Source: Antedon bifida (Eukaryota > Echinodermata > Crinoidea > Comatulida > Antedonidae). Taken from it: a stretch of DNA of 64,000 nt. A program made the translations under genes and the position numbers. The stretch is from NCBI GenBank assembly GCA_963402885.1, contig OY727095.1:7011001-7075000 (forward strand), given 5' to 3'. Positions 27,001 to 34,645 of the stretch are shown piece by piece. The notes beneath the pieces were generated by a model. That model was not told the DNA's origin and did no database searches. It saw only the letters and a list, made by a program, of their open reading frames with translations. Within the stretch, counting starts at the first letter, position 1, and each line of letters starts with the position of its first letter.

Positions 27001-27594
27001 AAGCGCTATTTACTGATGTCTAACAGCGCTAAAAAGACCAACAAGAATTATTGAAAAAGGTGAGATTTTAGAAGTAATGACTGTATAAATACAGTATGTT
27101 CAATTTTTGCATTTATGATGTACATTTAGGTACCGTTAACGTTGACAATGTTTCCTTTTCATAATGTATGATTTAAAAATGCATTATCAATTATTGTATT
27201 ATATTTAATTGCAGACACAAAAATATGTAAGATCATTCATACGATGATGAATTGAATGAAATAAATACAAAAATTTTTATCTGTACTTCTGTGCTCCGAT
27301 ATATTTATGACATTGCGCTAACATATTTTTTTTTAATTTTGATAGAAACAACGTAAGCCGCCCGTACAATAAACATATCGTTTTCGACAGATAAATCCGG
27401 AAAGAAGCTAGGCCGCTCCATCGGCTCGGTCGTCGCCCTACGGCCAGGCCGGAAACGACCATAAACCCCTCCTTTCATCGCCACCGCCTCTTTCAATCTT
27501 TGGCCTTCGTCGAACAGCCACGATTAATGGAATTAAACAAGAAAATGAAATACTTACCTAAAAGGAATATTACTATAAAAGACCTAAAACTCAT
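422..27594 (-). CDS. crb: Crumbs-like EGF/laminin-G cell-surface protein (3' end outside window)
   Basis: Seventeen coding exons join in one frame: 27558-27594, 18760-19299, 17946-18071, 17512-17730, 16816-17169, 16198-16308, 15460-15798, 14967-15089, 12260-13148, 8171-9537, 6978-7703, 5532-6445, 5006-5083, 4324-4585, 3979-4098, 2697-3038 and 422-658 (6784 nt, about 2261 residues). Order: signal peptide, LamG, about 24 EGFs (many calcium-binding, D-I-D-E-C type), LamG, EGF, LamG, two EGFs, LamG, then about 12 EGFs. Alternating LamG and EGF near the membrane-proximal end is the hallmark of Crumbs, an apical polarity protein whose short tail (ERLI end) binds Pals1/Patj. The transmembrane and tail exons must lie left of position 1. 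Most introns are phase 1, as expected for shuffled EGF modules. Eyes-shut or another EGF/LamG protein is the main alternative, because the diagnostic tail is not visible. Confidence 0.8.
1296..1437. mobile_element. Tourist-like MITE (family 1)
   Basis: Family definition: termini AGCTCTGTCTACACTATC, then a near-palindromic body with GTGATGTGCCCAAATATGG and CCATATATGGGCACATCAC, giving one long hairpin. The best copies have 3-bp TAA or TTA target duplications, as in PIF/Harbinger. This copy is diverged at its left end (AGCCATACCTACAC). Confidence 0.75.
1708..1853. mobile_element. Family 1 MITE, full length
   Basis: Both ends intact, with TAA on each side as the apparent target duplication. Confidence 0.8.
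3979..5083 (-). CDS. crb: Crumbs-like exons 13-15: EGF repeats 31-34
   Basis: Exons 5006-5083 (78 nt, half an [19 protein letters not shown]), 4324-4585 and 3979-4098. The 78-nt exon has phase 0 at both ends, so skipping it would keep the frame but destroy one EGF. The donor at 4323 is a weaker GTTCGT. Confidence 0.8.
4690..4860 (-). mobile_element. Diverged fragment of the tRNA-derived SINE of 5167 and 31986
   Basis: Shares the CACCAGGGTAAC and GACTTGTTTTA words with the better copies; tRNA head not preserved. Confidence 0.5.
5167..5455 (-). mobile_element. tRNA-derived SINE (Leu/Ser-like head)
   Basis: On the minus strand it opens GAGTGAGTGGCCGAGCAGTT (A-box-like) and has AGGGTTCAAGGCTCAC (B-box-like) about 45 bp later. 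Body with CACCAGGGTAACC. Ends near a TAAATAAATA tail. Confidence 0.7.
5532..6445 (-). CDS. crb: Crumbs-like exon 12: last LamG and three EGFs
   Basis: LamG with the motif [17 protein letters not shown], very like the third LamG of Crumbs proteins. It is followed by three EGFs, the first with [12 protein letters not shown]. Ends in phase 0. The upstream open frame beyond 6445 is intron read-through and is not coding. Confidence 0.9.
6580..6960. repeat. Degenerate repeat with GGCCAACCTCTAT / AGGGGACA units
   Basis: At least three loosely repeated units in crumbs-like intron 11. Related fragments lie near 9625-9750 and 62800-62880. Confidence 0.5.
6978..7703 (-). CDS. crb: Crumbs-like exon 11: LamG and EGFs
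   Basis: A LamG domain ([34 protein letters not shown]) is followed by a full EGF ([12 protein letters not shown]) and a short EGF-like piece ([12 protein letters not shown]). The last Cys codon is split, with T in this exon and GT in the next. Confidence 0.9.
8019..8145. mobile_element. Family 1 MITE, right end lost
   Basis: Intact left terminus. The right side decays at GTTTGATAGGGTATTTAATG, just before crumbs-like exon 10. Confidence 0.7.
8171..9537 (-). CDS. crb: Crumbs-like exon 10: EGF repeats, LamG and EGF
   Basis: The longest exon (1367 nt). It encodes the end of EGF 19, five further EGFs, one LamG domain (core [11 protein letters not shown]) and one EGF with a [10 protein letters not shown] core, a pattern typical of Crumbs. 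Repeat 21 carries an insertion of about 20 residues between its third and fourth Cys ([19 protein letters not shown] region). Between LamG and the following EGF lies [13 protein letters not shown], a five-arginine run that looks like a furin-type cleavage site. Confidence 0.9.
10190..10315. repeat. Palindromic dispersed repeat (GGCAAATTCTG / GAATTTGCC arms)
   Basis: Arms AATACAGTGTCACATAT and ATATGTGACACTG. Related to 29140-29390. Confidence 0.5.
10736..11046. mobile_element. Family 1 MITE, double-length composite
   Basis: About 311 bp: a MITE body followed by its inverted copy, meeting at ACATAAAGTGTGATGATGTC. Outer ends are flanked by TTA. Confidence 0.7.
12260..13148 (-). CDS. crb: Crumbs-like exon 9: eight EGF repeats in one exon
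   Basis: An 889-nt exon with eight consecutive EGF modules (about repeats 12-19), mostly calcium-binding. It ends in CIDLVN with two bases of a Lys codon, and the donor is GTAGGT. The next exon supplies [10 protein letters not shown], so the split EGF closes correctly across the 2.7 kb intron and no exon needs to be sought there. Strong antisense open frames over this exon come from its biased Cys/Asn/Gly codons. Confidence 0.9.
13245..13320 (-). mobile_element. tRNA-like SINE head or tRNA pseudogene
   Basis: Minus strand has TGGTGGCTTTGCAGCTTG and, near the 3' side, CCGGGTTCGAATCCTGGCT, a good B box and T-arm. No clean cloverleaf, so not called as a tRNA gene. Confidence 0.5.
13793..14095 (+). 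repeat. 55-bp minisatellite, about 5.5 units
   Basis: Unit starts AGGTGATGGTTGACAGAG and ends CAAATTTGCATATTT. In crumbs-like intron 8. Confidence 0.9.
14475..14775 (+). repeat. 27-bp minisatellite, about 11 units
   Basis: Unit AAGTACTATAGCATGATTGC followed by CAATTGA. Same intron as the 55-bp array. Confidence 0.9.
14967..16308 (-). CDS. crb: Crumbs-like exons 6-8: EGF repeats 7-11
   Basis: Exons 16198-16308, 15460-15798 and 14967-15089. The module spanning exons 6 and 7 is irregular: CDCPDGT is followed directly by FEEKDEC instead of a usual G-x-x-C ending. I am therefore less sure of that splice join than of the others, although the frame is kept. Confidence 0.78.
15148..15375. mobile_element. 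Dispersed SINE-core-like repeat
   Basis: AACGTGCACTATTCAGTACA, CCAACGGCTTTACATCCAAT and GATGAGGCAATGAG resemble a conserved core shared by SINEs of many marine animals. Assigned from memory of the pattern. Confidence 0.4.
16579..16744. mobile_element. Family 1 MITE
   Basis: Nearly full length, in crumbs-like intron 5. The body contains a duplicated AATATGGTAGTGATATGACTA-like unit. Confidence 0.75.
16816..18071 (-). CDS. crb: Crumbs-like exons 3-5: EGF repeats 1-6
   Basis: Exons 17946-18071, 17512-17730 and 16816-17169. They encode six EGF modules, for example [17 protein letters not shown] and [16 protein letters not shown]. All junctions are phase 1 and restore Gly at the splice. The stretch between exons 3 and 4 holds a truncated MITE copy. 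Confidence 0.85.
17771..17876. mobile_element. Family 1 MITE, left end lost
   Basis: Body and right terminus only, 40 bp upstream of crumbs-like exon 4 in the direction of transcription. Confidence 0.65.
18137..18295. mobile_element. Family 1 MITE, full length
   Basis: Both termini present, 65 bp upstream of crumbs-like exon 3. Confidence 0.75.
18760..19299 (-). CDS. crb: Crumbs-like exon 2: N-terminal laminin-G-like domain
   Basis: One 540-nt exon holds a complete LamG-like module of about 180 residues. It begins [11 protein letters not shown], shows a FQFGFRTC strand and a GFIGCIEEG core, and ends near [11 protein letters not shown]. Several N-x-S/T sequons are present. Vertebrate Crumbs proteins begin with EGF repeats, so a LamG placed directly after the signal peptide is a structural difference to note. 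Confidence 0.75.
20071..20202 (+). repeat. Imperfect direct duplication of 74 bp at a MITE end
   Basis: TTTTTTTTGGGTGTTCCTAT through CCCAGTCTTAA occurs at 20071-20130 and again at 20144-20202, with one base difference (ATCACC/ATCCCC). Confidence 0.85.
20129..20305. mobile_element. Family 1 MITE interrupted by duplicated flank
   Basis: The first ~14 bases of the terminus are followed by a second copy of the left flanking DNA, then the rest of the element. Outer bases are TTA on both sides. Confidence 0.65.
21016..21845 (+). repeat. Exact 415-bp tandem duplication
   Basis: 21016-21430 and 21431-21845 read identically base for base, from AGTCTAGGACTCTC to GGCCTACATTTAAA. Confidence 0.95.
22157..22285. 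mobile_element. Family 1 MITE
   Basis: Slightly degraded ends (AGCCTTGTC; AGTTAGACAG), with TAA on both sides. Confidence 0.7.
22355..22403. repeat. Perfect hairpin
   Basis: A perfect inverted repeat of about 19 bp (AATATCAGAAAGTTATTAG) around a short loop. Confidence 0.8.
23435..23508. mobile_element. Family 1 MITE, body only
   Basis: Central palindrome without either terminus. Confidence 0.55.
24450..24591. mobile_element. Family 1 MITE
   Basis: Left terminus intact; right terminus has a short deletion (TTTGATAGACAGAACT). Confidence 0.7.
27350..27520. promoter_or_regulatory. CpG-rich patch beside crumbs-like exon 1
   Basis: About 170 bp with many CG dinucleotides in otherwise very AT-rich DNA, just inside intron 1. 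It could be a promoter-proximal element, an alternative first exon or an inserted fragment. Overlapping minus-strand frames exist, but none is convincing as protein. Confidence 0.3.
27558..27594 (-). CDS. crb: Crumbs-like exon 1: start codon and signal peptide
   Basis: ATG at 27594 opens [12 protein letters not shown] and one extra G before a strong donor (GTAAGT). The next exon starts with GC, so the join gives a Gly codon followed by VAINVTC, making a short hydrophobic signal peptide that runs straight into the first LamG domain. The phase fit, the donor and the hydrophobic core support this start over any internal Met. The price is an 8.26 kb first intron. A possible acceptor (TTTTTAG) lies just upstream at about 27608, so an untranslated exon may precede it. 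Confidence 0.6.
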
Positions 27595-28236
27595 TCTGAC
27601 AAAAGCACCTAAAAATATGGTAAGAAATAAATTCGTCTAGTTATGATATCAACAAGTTATTGTGCCTACATATTTCTCATCATCCGCTTTACTTTTGATT
27701 CACATTCCAATGATGTGAAAATTCAACTGTTGCATTGCTTTGAGATAGAGGGCGCTAGACAGGAATATAGCACTGTATTTGAAATTTCCAATATGACTCT
27801 GCTTATGTGATTATTGTGAAAACAATTTTAGTAGTTACTGTTTATTATTCTGTAAATATGTTCATATTGAGCATTTATATCTGGCAATGTGTTTCCAAAC
27901 CATAAACTTCGCACTAACTGGAAATTAAAAAATAATTAACAAAGCAAGAGTCAAACTTGCAATCCTCAGTTCAACAAACCACAGCATCTATTTTGACACA
28001 CAACGAAAGACCATTAAAAAAATAAAAATGATGTATTTCTTTATTCAAAGTATTACTTTTTATTCATATCATTATATGGGCATACTCTATCTAAAAATGT
28101 TTCTACTTATATAACATATAGGATGGTTTTAAATTTGTTTTTCTAAAATTGAATAAAGTATTAACATGTATATGTCCCTAACATGAACATTAAGAAAACT
28201 ATATTGAAGTATAGGGCAAAGGGTTAGACACTAATA
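27595..28236. promoter_or_regulatory. Intergenic region: crumbs-like promoter and SOUL-gene 3' end
   Basis: 642 bp between the stop codon of the SOUL gene and the start codon of the crumbs-like gene, both transcribed leftward. It must hold the SOUL 3' UTR and the crumbs-like promoter. No clear TATA box was identified. Confidence 0.4.
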
Positions 28237-29595
28237 TCACTGAGTGATTTTAGGCAGCCATATCTCCATATATTTGCTGCCTCCAGTCTGACTATACTGC
28301 GACAGATACAAGTAGTCTCCTGTTTCTAGGCCTAGTCTGTCGACTTCAAGAATGGCATTTTTGGCCATTTTCCTGAATCTCTTGCCTACGATAGACTTCT
28401 CAAGTGGATATGAGTACACAACACGGCCTTGGTCTTTCTTCAAATACACCTAGAAAATATAATGTTGAAGAACAATTTATTTTCAAAGGTCAATAGGAAA
28501 ACATTTTTAAAAACGTTGTTATAACAGTCTTGAGTATTTATATGGCCATTGTAGAAGTAATTTAACAAGTTTTTGATTTCCTAAATATGGAATATCTTTG
28601 GCTTATTGCATGCGTTAGTTTTAAAAATAAGAATTACTTACATTTGTTTCTTTTGGGCTTGGAGGTGTGATGTCATCAGGAAGGTACAGACACATCTCAT
28701 AATTCTTTTTGCAAGATACTTTGTCAAGATCAGCAATACTCATCTACAAACAAAAATTAAGTATAAGTTAATTAACATTGATGATTATTTAGAAAATCTC
28801 AGTTGCTATAGTCAATACAATCACCCTACTATGGCACTACATTCTCCACTGTCTATCACTATCATTGCTACAAATTTCTTACCTTCAGAATTGAGGGAGA
28901 CGTCATTGAAATAACTTTGCCTTCTCTGTTGCCAGTACCGGCCATGTAGAGGGAGAGTCGCTGATAGTTGTCATTGCTAGCCATGTTCATATTACATGCT
29001 TTTGAATAGCTACAAACCCACTTAGCTAAGACAAACAACAAACAAACAACTGTTTATAAAGTGGGCTTATTATGGTTCAATGATATTGTAAAGTCATTCT
29101 ATATTATTATTATGTGCACTTGATTCTCTGTGCTGTATCTCCACATATGGCCTTATCTGTTCAGTATCATAGGAAACTTCTGTAATACAGTGTCACATAT
29201 GATGCCTGTATCATAGGACAATTCATATGTATTCCACGTGGTGTATGTATTACTGTATATATTAAGGTTAGGGTTAGTTGAGGCTTATGGCCTATGATAC
29301 AGACGTCACATGTGATACATATGGGAGATTGTATGTATCACAGAATTTGCTATGATACAGGAAAATGACACAGTACCAAGAATGGGCTAAAATGTGGTAT
29401 AGTTGCAAATGTTAATTTGCTCTGCTTCATTCAAGTATCAAATATCTCACTAAGCATTTCAAACTCGATTGATACCTACAAGGTTCATAGGTGCGTTCTT
29501 CTACATTTCCATGCTTTGTCACAAGTTGGTAACTAGGACAGTCTATACCAGCAGTGCATGATGGGAGAGCTGTCTGCATTCCGTTTTGACCAATA
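28237..29595 (-). CDS. SOUL gene exons 11-14: SOUL domain 3 and C terminus
   Basis: Begins IDCPSYQLVTKHGNVEERTYEPSKWVCSYSKACN after splicing at a GTAGGT donor (29479), and ends SKYMEIWLPKITQ then TAA. The alternative donor four bases further downstream would break the frame, which is why I chose this one. Confidence 0.75.
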
Positions 29596-32500
29596 CTGTA
29601 GATAAGGAATTAAATGGAGAGGGGTATACATTGGTGTAACGGCTATGAGTGCTCACTGGCTAAACCCAGGGGCCTCAGAGCTTGAAGGGCCCCAGAGCAT
29701 GAGCAGTCCAACGCAAATCCCAAGCGTTGAAGGGCCTCTTAGGACTGCTAAACCAGGAGCCTTTGCCCATTGTGTTACGCCACTGGGGGTATAGTTTGTT
29801 TATGGTGAAAAAATCCGTTGAGGAAGAACTATCTATCTATCCTATAGGGAACCCAATCCCAAGACTTAATCCAATGGTGGCTAAACCTACAGGGTCTAAT
29901 CTCATAAGTATCACCCAACTATACTGTAGTTCTTGGTTTCAATCCTTTCGGTGGCCAGGATTTGTCACTTTCACAACAACCACAAGCTCCAAGAGTTGAG
30001 CTGTAATCTGTCTGCAGAAATGGACAAAAATAACACACTGTTTATTTACATAATTTGTGGTTGAATGTTGAGAACCACTGGTGGAATGGTGAAAGATGGT
30101 GGTTGATTCTTGCTGGTTGCCATTGCCGGAGGAGCTTCAGTGCTAACTTGACAACCAGAAGCTGCTTCTATCCAAACTTCAATGGTCCTATTTAAGCTGT
30201 ATTCTAAATAAGAAGAACAATAGAGTATTATTATACAGGTCTACTATGTATATCATTATAACACCTAAATAAATTCCTGTCATTTGATTGGATGGTTGTG
30301 GGTCACATGGTGTGCAATTGGGGTCGCAGGCCTACTTATGGTAGGGATCACTTGTCTGTGGCCCATTGCTAAATTGCATTTTAAGATACTAAGAAAAAAA
30401 CTCATCAAGAGAATGCATATCTTGCAAGGCTTACCTGCTAGAATAAATGAATTTGCCTCATAGCATCTGGACCCAAGTATGGCACGCAATCTTTCATAAT
30501 TAGCAACATTTTTATTGGTCATGGATCCTTTGAATTGGTAAACATAAACATCCAAGGAATCAATAAATTCTATGTTAACAGAGTTCTGGAAGTAAAACAA
30601 TTGATGTATTTTTATCTTAAAGCTCTGTTTACATTATCAAACTAGTTTGACAAAAAAAGTGTGATGTGCCCAAATATTGTAGTGATATGCGCAAATATGG
30701 TAGTAATATGACATCATCATGTTCATATATGGGCACATCACACTTTTTTGTAAAACTAGTTTGATAGTGTAGACAGAGCTTAAAACAACAACAAAAACTG
30801 CTAAATAAATTTATAAAATTGTTCTTACATTGAATGATTCTGGCAAATTTCCCTGCAAGTTGCTAGGAGCAATAAATGCTGTTTGGTAAACAGCATCACA
30901 GTTCTCAGGCAGTTCTTGAGGACGGTCAACGGTGAACAACACAGGCCCAACTGGTTTAATGTTTTGCTGTTTGGAATTGAAGCCTGCAATATAAGAAATT
31001 GAACTACAAGAATAGCTTTACATAGAATGATGCTATATGGCAGTTCTATTATATTACTAAACAGGGGTGGATCCAGTTGGCCCGGCCCCCACCCTGCTAA
31101 ATTTCGCAAATTATAATGCAAAAGATAGGACATTAAATTAAACTCACCCCTTCATTTCACCCTTTTAATAATAACCTGAATTTATAAATAAAAGCAATGC
31201 GACGAAGCGTTGGATTCAAACCCATGATCTCATGATCAGTAGTCCAATGTCCAACACACTGCGTCACACGCCCACAACTTACCTCTGAAATACCACGAAA
31301 CAGGGTCATAGGAATCTGACCTTGCAGTTTCAAAATCACAGCTGTAGGCTTTCTTGATAACTGTATTCAGGTTGCTATACCGACGTAGTTCAACACCCTC
31401 ATCAAGTGTTTCTAATAATTGATACTTTGGACAGTTTAAACCTGAAAAGTAATTTCAAAATATATAAATTTATATATATATTATATTAATGATAACTATT
31501 ATGGGAGGAACCGAATGAATGAATATGATACATATCTAAATAAAAACCAGACCTGTGCGGGGGCCAAGGTTCCGAATTGTGTGAATAGTGTTGGAATAGT
31601 AAATCAGTAATCCTAATTGCAATCAGATGATTACATTAAAGCATGGTTCCCACTAGAACGCAACGTAAGAAATTGTATTTCGTTGCAATCTAGTGGGAAC
31701 CACGCTTAGGCTTTCAGTTTAAAGTTGTTGTTATGACTAGATAAAGTACCTTCACATTCTTCCATCGGAGGATTTGCAATAGTAGGCTTCAAATCCAGAC
31801 ACGGGTTATCTCTAGCACCGTCAAAAGGGATCCAGATTTCGTTTGTTCGGTCAAAAAACTGTGTTGGTCTAAAAATTAAAACACAAATACTAAATGTATT
31901 ATCTTAATCTACATAATGTTCTGTTTTTGCATCTACGTAAATTCAAATTTGTATTATCATTATTTATATATTTATTATATATTTAAAGACTGGTTTCCCA
32001 GAGGGCCCAGTGGCTGTGATGTACTAGTACACCAGGGTAACCCCCTACTCATCTCTGAAGATGTACAAGGTTCTTAAAAGTGCACATGAGCCAGATGTGT
32101 ACACTGGACCTACTGTTTATAGTCCTTATCTGAGAAGACTCGTTCTCCCATCAGAACTATGGAGCGAGTGATCCTCGAACCCCTTGCCGATGTTATGACT
32201 ACGTAATTACGGTTGCACTGTCTTAACCGCTTGGCCACTCACTCGCTCCCAGTGTGCTGATCACAGTAGGCACTGTACTGTGGTTAGATCCACAGAAGGT
32301 CTAATTAAGGCCAGAGTTTCTGATTAAAATTAGGATCATTTCATATATTACATTTACTTACTTATTATAGCCAGCGGTAAAGTAAAAATTATCAACATAT
32401 GATTTGTTTGTAGCATCCAATGCATTTTTCAACTTGTACAACTGGTACGCTACTTTGAAACTGTTCATATAGCCGCCAAATGTCGACACATAAAACGTTG

Positions 32501-34307
32501 TTTCTGGAAAACGTTCCATGAATACCTAAAAATTTATGAAAGTTGATCCAATGATGTGTTAAAGGTTACTGGGCTATTCTGAAATTTTTGGCTAGTTTAG
32601 ACATTTTGGGAAATTCGGCCATTTTCGGAAAGTCAACCATTTCTGGCAAGTCTGACATTTTTGCAAGTCTGACATTTATGCTTGCCTAACATTTTGGGCA
32701 AGTCTGACATTTTGGCCAAGTCTCTAATTTTGGGCAAGTCTGACATTTGGGAAAGTGTCTTATTTTGGGCAAGTCTGTCATTTTGAGTGTAGGAGTTGTA
32801 TGGTTGTGGGAAAGTTGTCTCATACCTTTTCATTTGTAGGTGTTGGTGTATTGTTCCAGAATTCTACTGGTAGGTAGAATGAGTATGTGTAGTTCTTGAA
32901 GAGTTTAAAAGGAGAACACGTGGCCTCACTACGAGTTATTACAGGAATTGTCATCGGAATTTGAACACCTATAAATAACAGAAAATTTTAGTATCATAAT
33001 AAGGTAACAATAAGGGACCTTTGTAAAAGGGTAGCTCTACAGTAGGTATAAAGTTTCTAATGTTTATTATCAAATGTAAACCTTTGCAACAACATTGATA
33101 ATAACCACACTCATTTTCATCAAGCAGTCACAGCTGACTCGGACACTAAATTACAATGGGGTTACCTTCACGATTTGCTCCAGTGATATACTGGTACAGC
33201 CTTCTAAAGGCCCTATTTCCTGCAGTCTGGCGGCTGAAGTCAATCACACTTGTAGACATCCAGATGCTTGCGTTGTACCTTCGAACCTCATAATCTTCAG
33301 TACTGCACATGACACTGTAGTCTGGAGATTCATATTTGTCGGTAGGCTTCGTCTTTTCCTTAGACCTACGTGGGAATAAGAATGTTGTATTTAATACTAC
33401 AAATAGTACCGTACTGTATAATATATAAGTATAGTCCCATGTTAGAGTATAATCCTACCCCTTAAATTATGCTAAATTAGGATTAAGGTTTTGGTATATT
33501 CACGCATGATAATATTTGCCCAATTTGTTGCCAGGCTCCACGCGACAACACTTGGTCATATGTCATATACCGATATTGATGGTATGTTTCGACTATCTTT
33601 TCTCGGAAATATTACTGACCTGTCCCAAGATGGAGCAGCAATGACCTCGTCAAAGTCAAACATATCAAGGTCAAAGTTTGATGACTTTCTGGCAAAAGAC
33701 CTTTCAGATTTGTCAATGGGTTTCTCAAAACTCATTGGTTCATAGCTCTCTATGTCAGCGCTTATATCACTAATCCACTCTATAAGTCCAAGTATCATTT
33801 CAGATAAGCCAGCTCCTCCGGAATCACGTCTGAATCGCATTTCTAACGACTCCATCTTTTGACATTGAAGGATCCCTTGTCCGAGCTCATTCCATTTTTT
33901 CGCTTCATCTTCCAGTGTCATGTCAAATGGGGGCGGTGTTGTACTTGGCATTGAGATGTCCTCTTCTTCAGTGATGTCCTCATCTTGCAAGATGCCTTCA
34001 GCTCTGTCAATAACTTCACTAAAAAAATAAATAAAAATGTACTTATTATTAAAACCCACTATCTTGCATTAATTCATTTAAGTCTGATGTTTCTAATGAT
34101 ATGTTGTCGTCTATATAATATAGGGCTTCAGCAACATATTCTTCAGCACAACTTTTCATCATAATAATCCACAATTAAAATATTAAATTTGATCACAAAA
34201 AGTATTACTCTTTCTTACTCTAGGACTTTTGAAGCCTTTTTCTTAAATGTTGACCAGCTGATGGCCTGGGCCCCGATGACAAGCGACAAGATAAGAATAA
34301 ACCTCAT
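28237..34307 (-). CDS. Secreted triple-SOUL-domain (heme-binding-protein-like) protein
   Basis: Fourteen coding exons: 34219-34307, 33620-34018, 33166-33365, 32826-32968, 32362-32525, 31750-31868, 31283-31441, 30829-30983, 30435-30585, 30050-30203, 29480-29595, 28883-29025, 28642-28743 and 28237-28449. They total 2307 nt, exactly 768 residues plus stop. A signal peptide (MRFILILSLVIGAQA) precedes an acidic linker of about 150 residues and three SOUL domains, a family that includes HEBP1 and HEBP2. Domain 1 is the most canonical: YEVRRYNASIW, then AFRRLYQYITGANREG and IPMTIPV. Domains 2 and 3 are more diverged. SOUL proteins are usually single-domain and intracellular, so a secreted trimer in cis is unusual. 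Heme binding is family knowledge and is not shown by any residue here. The 5' part could also be called a novel acidic region. Confidence 0.85.
29140..29390. repeat. Palindromic dispersed repeat in SOUL-gene intron 11
   Basis: Several inverted words (TGTATCATAGG / GGCCTATGATACAG; AATACAGTGTCACATATG). Longer relative of the copy at 10190. Confidence 0.5.
30050..31441 (-). CDS. SOUL gene exons 7-10: SOUL domain 2
   Basis: Starts GLNCPKYQLLETLDEGVELRRY, the same register as domains 1 and 3, and ends in EYSLNRTIEVWIEAASGCQV. The -IPMTIPV- segment of domain 1 is replaced by a diverged stretch (VGPVLFTVDRPQELPENC). Exon 10 ends at 30050 on a GTAAAT donor; reading through would give a stop after QPQIM, so a shorter two-domain isoform is possible. 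Confidence 0.75.
30619..30781. mobile_element. Family 1 MITE in SOUL-gene intron 8
   Basis: Full length with TAA on each side, about 33 bp upstream of exon 9 and 48 bp downstream of exon 8, filling most of that intron. Confidence 0.75.
31197..31275 (-). mobile_element. tRNA-like SINE head
   Basis: Minus strand GGGCGTGTGACGCAGTGTGT, then ATGGGTTTGAATCCAACGC (B box). About 75 bp. In the intron after SOUL exon 7. Confidence 0.55.
31641..31706. mobile_element. Short foldback, TGGTTCCCACTAG family (family 2)
   Basis: 66-bp palindrome: GGTTCCCACTAGAACGCAACG and its complement at the other end. In SOUL-gene intron 6. Confidence 0.65.
31986..32250 (-). mobile_element. tRNA-derived SINE, better-preserved copy
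   Basis: Minus-strand head (32161-32250) GTGGCCAAGCGGTTAAGAC with B-box GGGGTTCGAGGATCAC, and the same body as the copy at 5167. In SOUL-gene intron 5. Confidence 0.75.
32588..32800 (+). repeat. Degenerate ~20-bp tandem repeat in SOUL-gene intron 4
   Basis: Unit TTTTGGGCAAGTCTGACA, about ten irregular copies, ending some 25 bp from exon 4. Confidence 0.8.
33166..34018 (-). CDS. SOUL gene exons 2-3: acidic linker and start of SOUL domain 1
   Basis: Exon 2 (33620-34018) encodes a Glu/Asp-rich, low-complexity region (EDITEEEDISMPSTTPPP) with FDLDMFDFDEV and a run of charged residues. I recognise no domain in it. Exon 3 begins SOUL domain 1 (YSVMCSTEDYEVRRYNASIW). The next domain-1 exons are 32826-32968, 32362-32525 and 31750-31868. 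Confidence 0.8.
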
Positions 34308-34525
34308 CTTTTAAATCTGTAAAAATTAAAAATAAATGAAGCAAGGAAAGCGAGTTTAAAAAAGAGGATTTCTAAAATAATTATTAATTCAGAAAACTAA
34401 TTAGAATTATCATTTATTCTGACAGATGACGTCTGAGTGAATGACTTCAGAATTGCTCATGGCATTTAGCAAAATAAACTTGCAATAAAAAGATTGTTTT
34501 ACTAGGAAATAAAAGAATTACTTAC

Positions 34526-34610
34526 CATGCAGCAGAATCTTAACAATCAGTCACACCAATAAAGCTAGAACTGAGCTTCTAAGATATAACACCATGTACT
34601 TATCGATAAC
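34526..34610 (-). other. Probable 5' untranslated exon of the SOUL gene
   Basis: Ends in CTGCATG at a strong GTAAGTAATT donor (34525). The next acceptor (TTTTTACAG) lies at 34317, nine bases before the main ATG. Splicing creates ATG ATT TAA AAG before the main start, a two-codon upstream frame in phase with it. The upstream limit is approximate. Confidence 0.5.
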
Positions 34611-34645
34611 TTTATCCAATCAGAAGAAAGCACCATCAATAAGGA
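34560..34645 (-). promoter_or_regulatory. Candidate SOUL-gene promoter elements
   Basis: Reading leftward: an inverted CCAAT box (34617-34621), GATA-type motifs (GGATAAAG at 34611-34618 and CGATAA near 34601-34608) and a TATATC stretch at 34583-34588, in a row just upstream of or within the first exon. Motif spacing is promoter-like but untested. Confidence 0.35.

Larger units (their letters stand above)
19300..27557. other. Crumbs-like intron 1 (8.3 kb)
   Basis: No exon recognised on either strand. Small open frames here (for example 22482-22691, 26293-26535) are AT-rich and show no family features. Contents: an imperfect 74-bp duplication (20071-20200), an exact 415-bp tandem duplication (21016-21845), four MITE copies, a perfect hairpin (22355-22403), long AT-rich stretches and a CpG-rich patch near exon 1. 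Confidence 0.55.
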
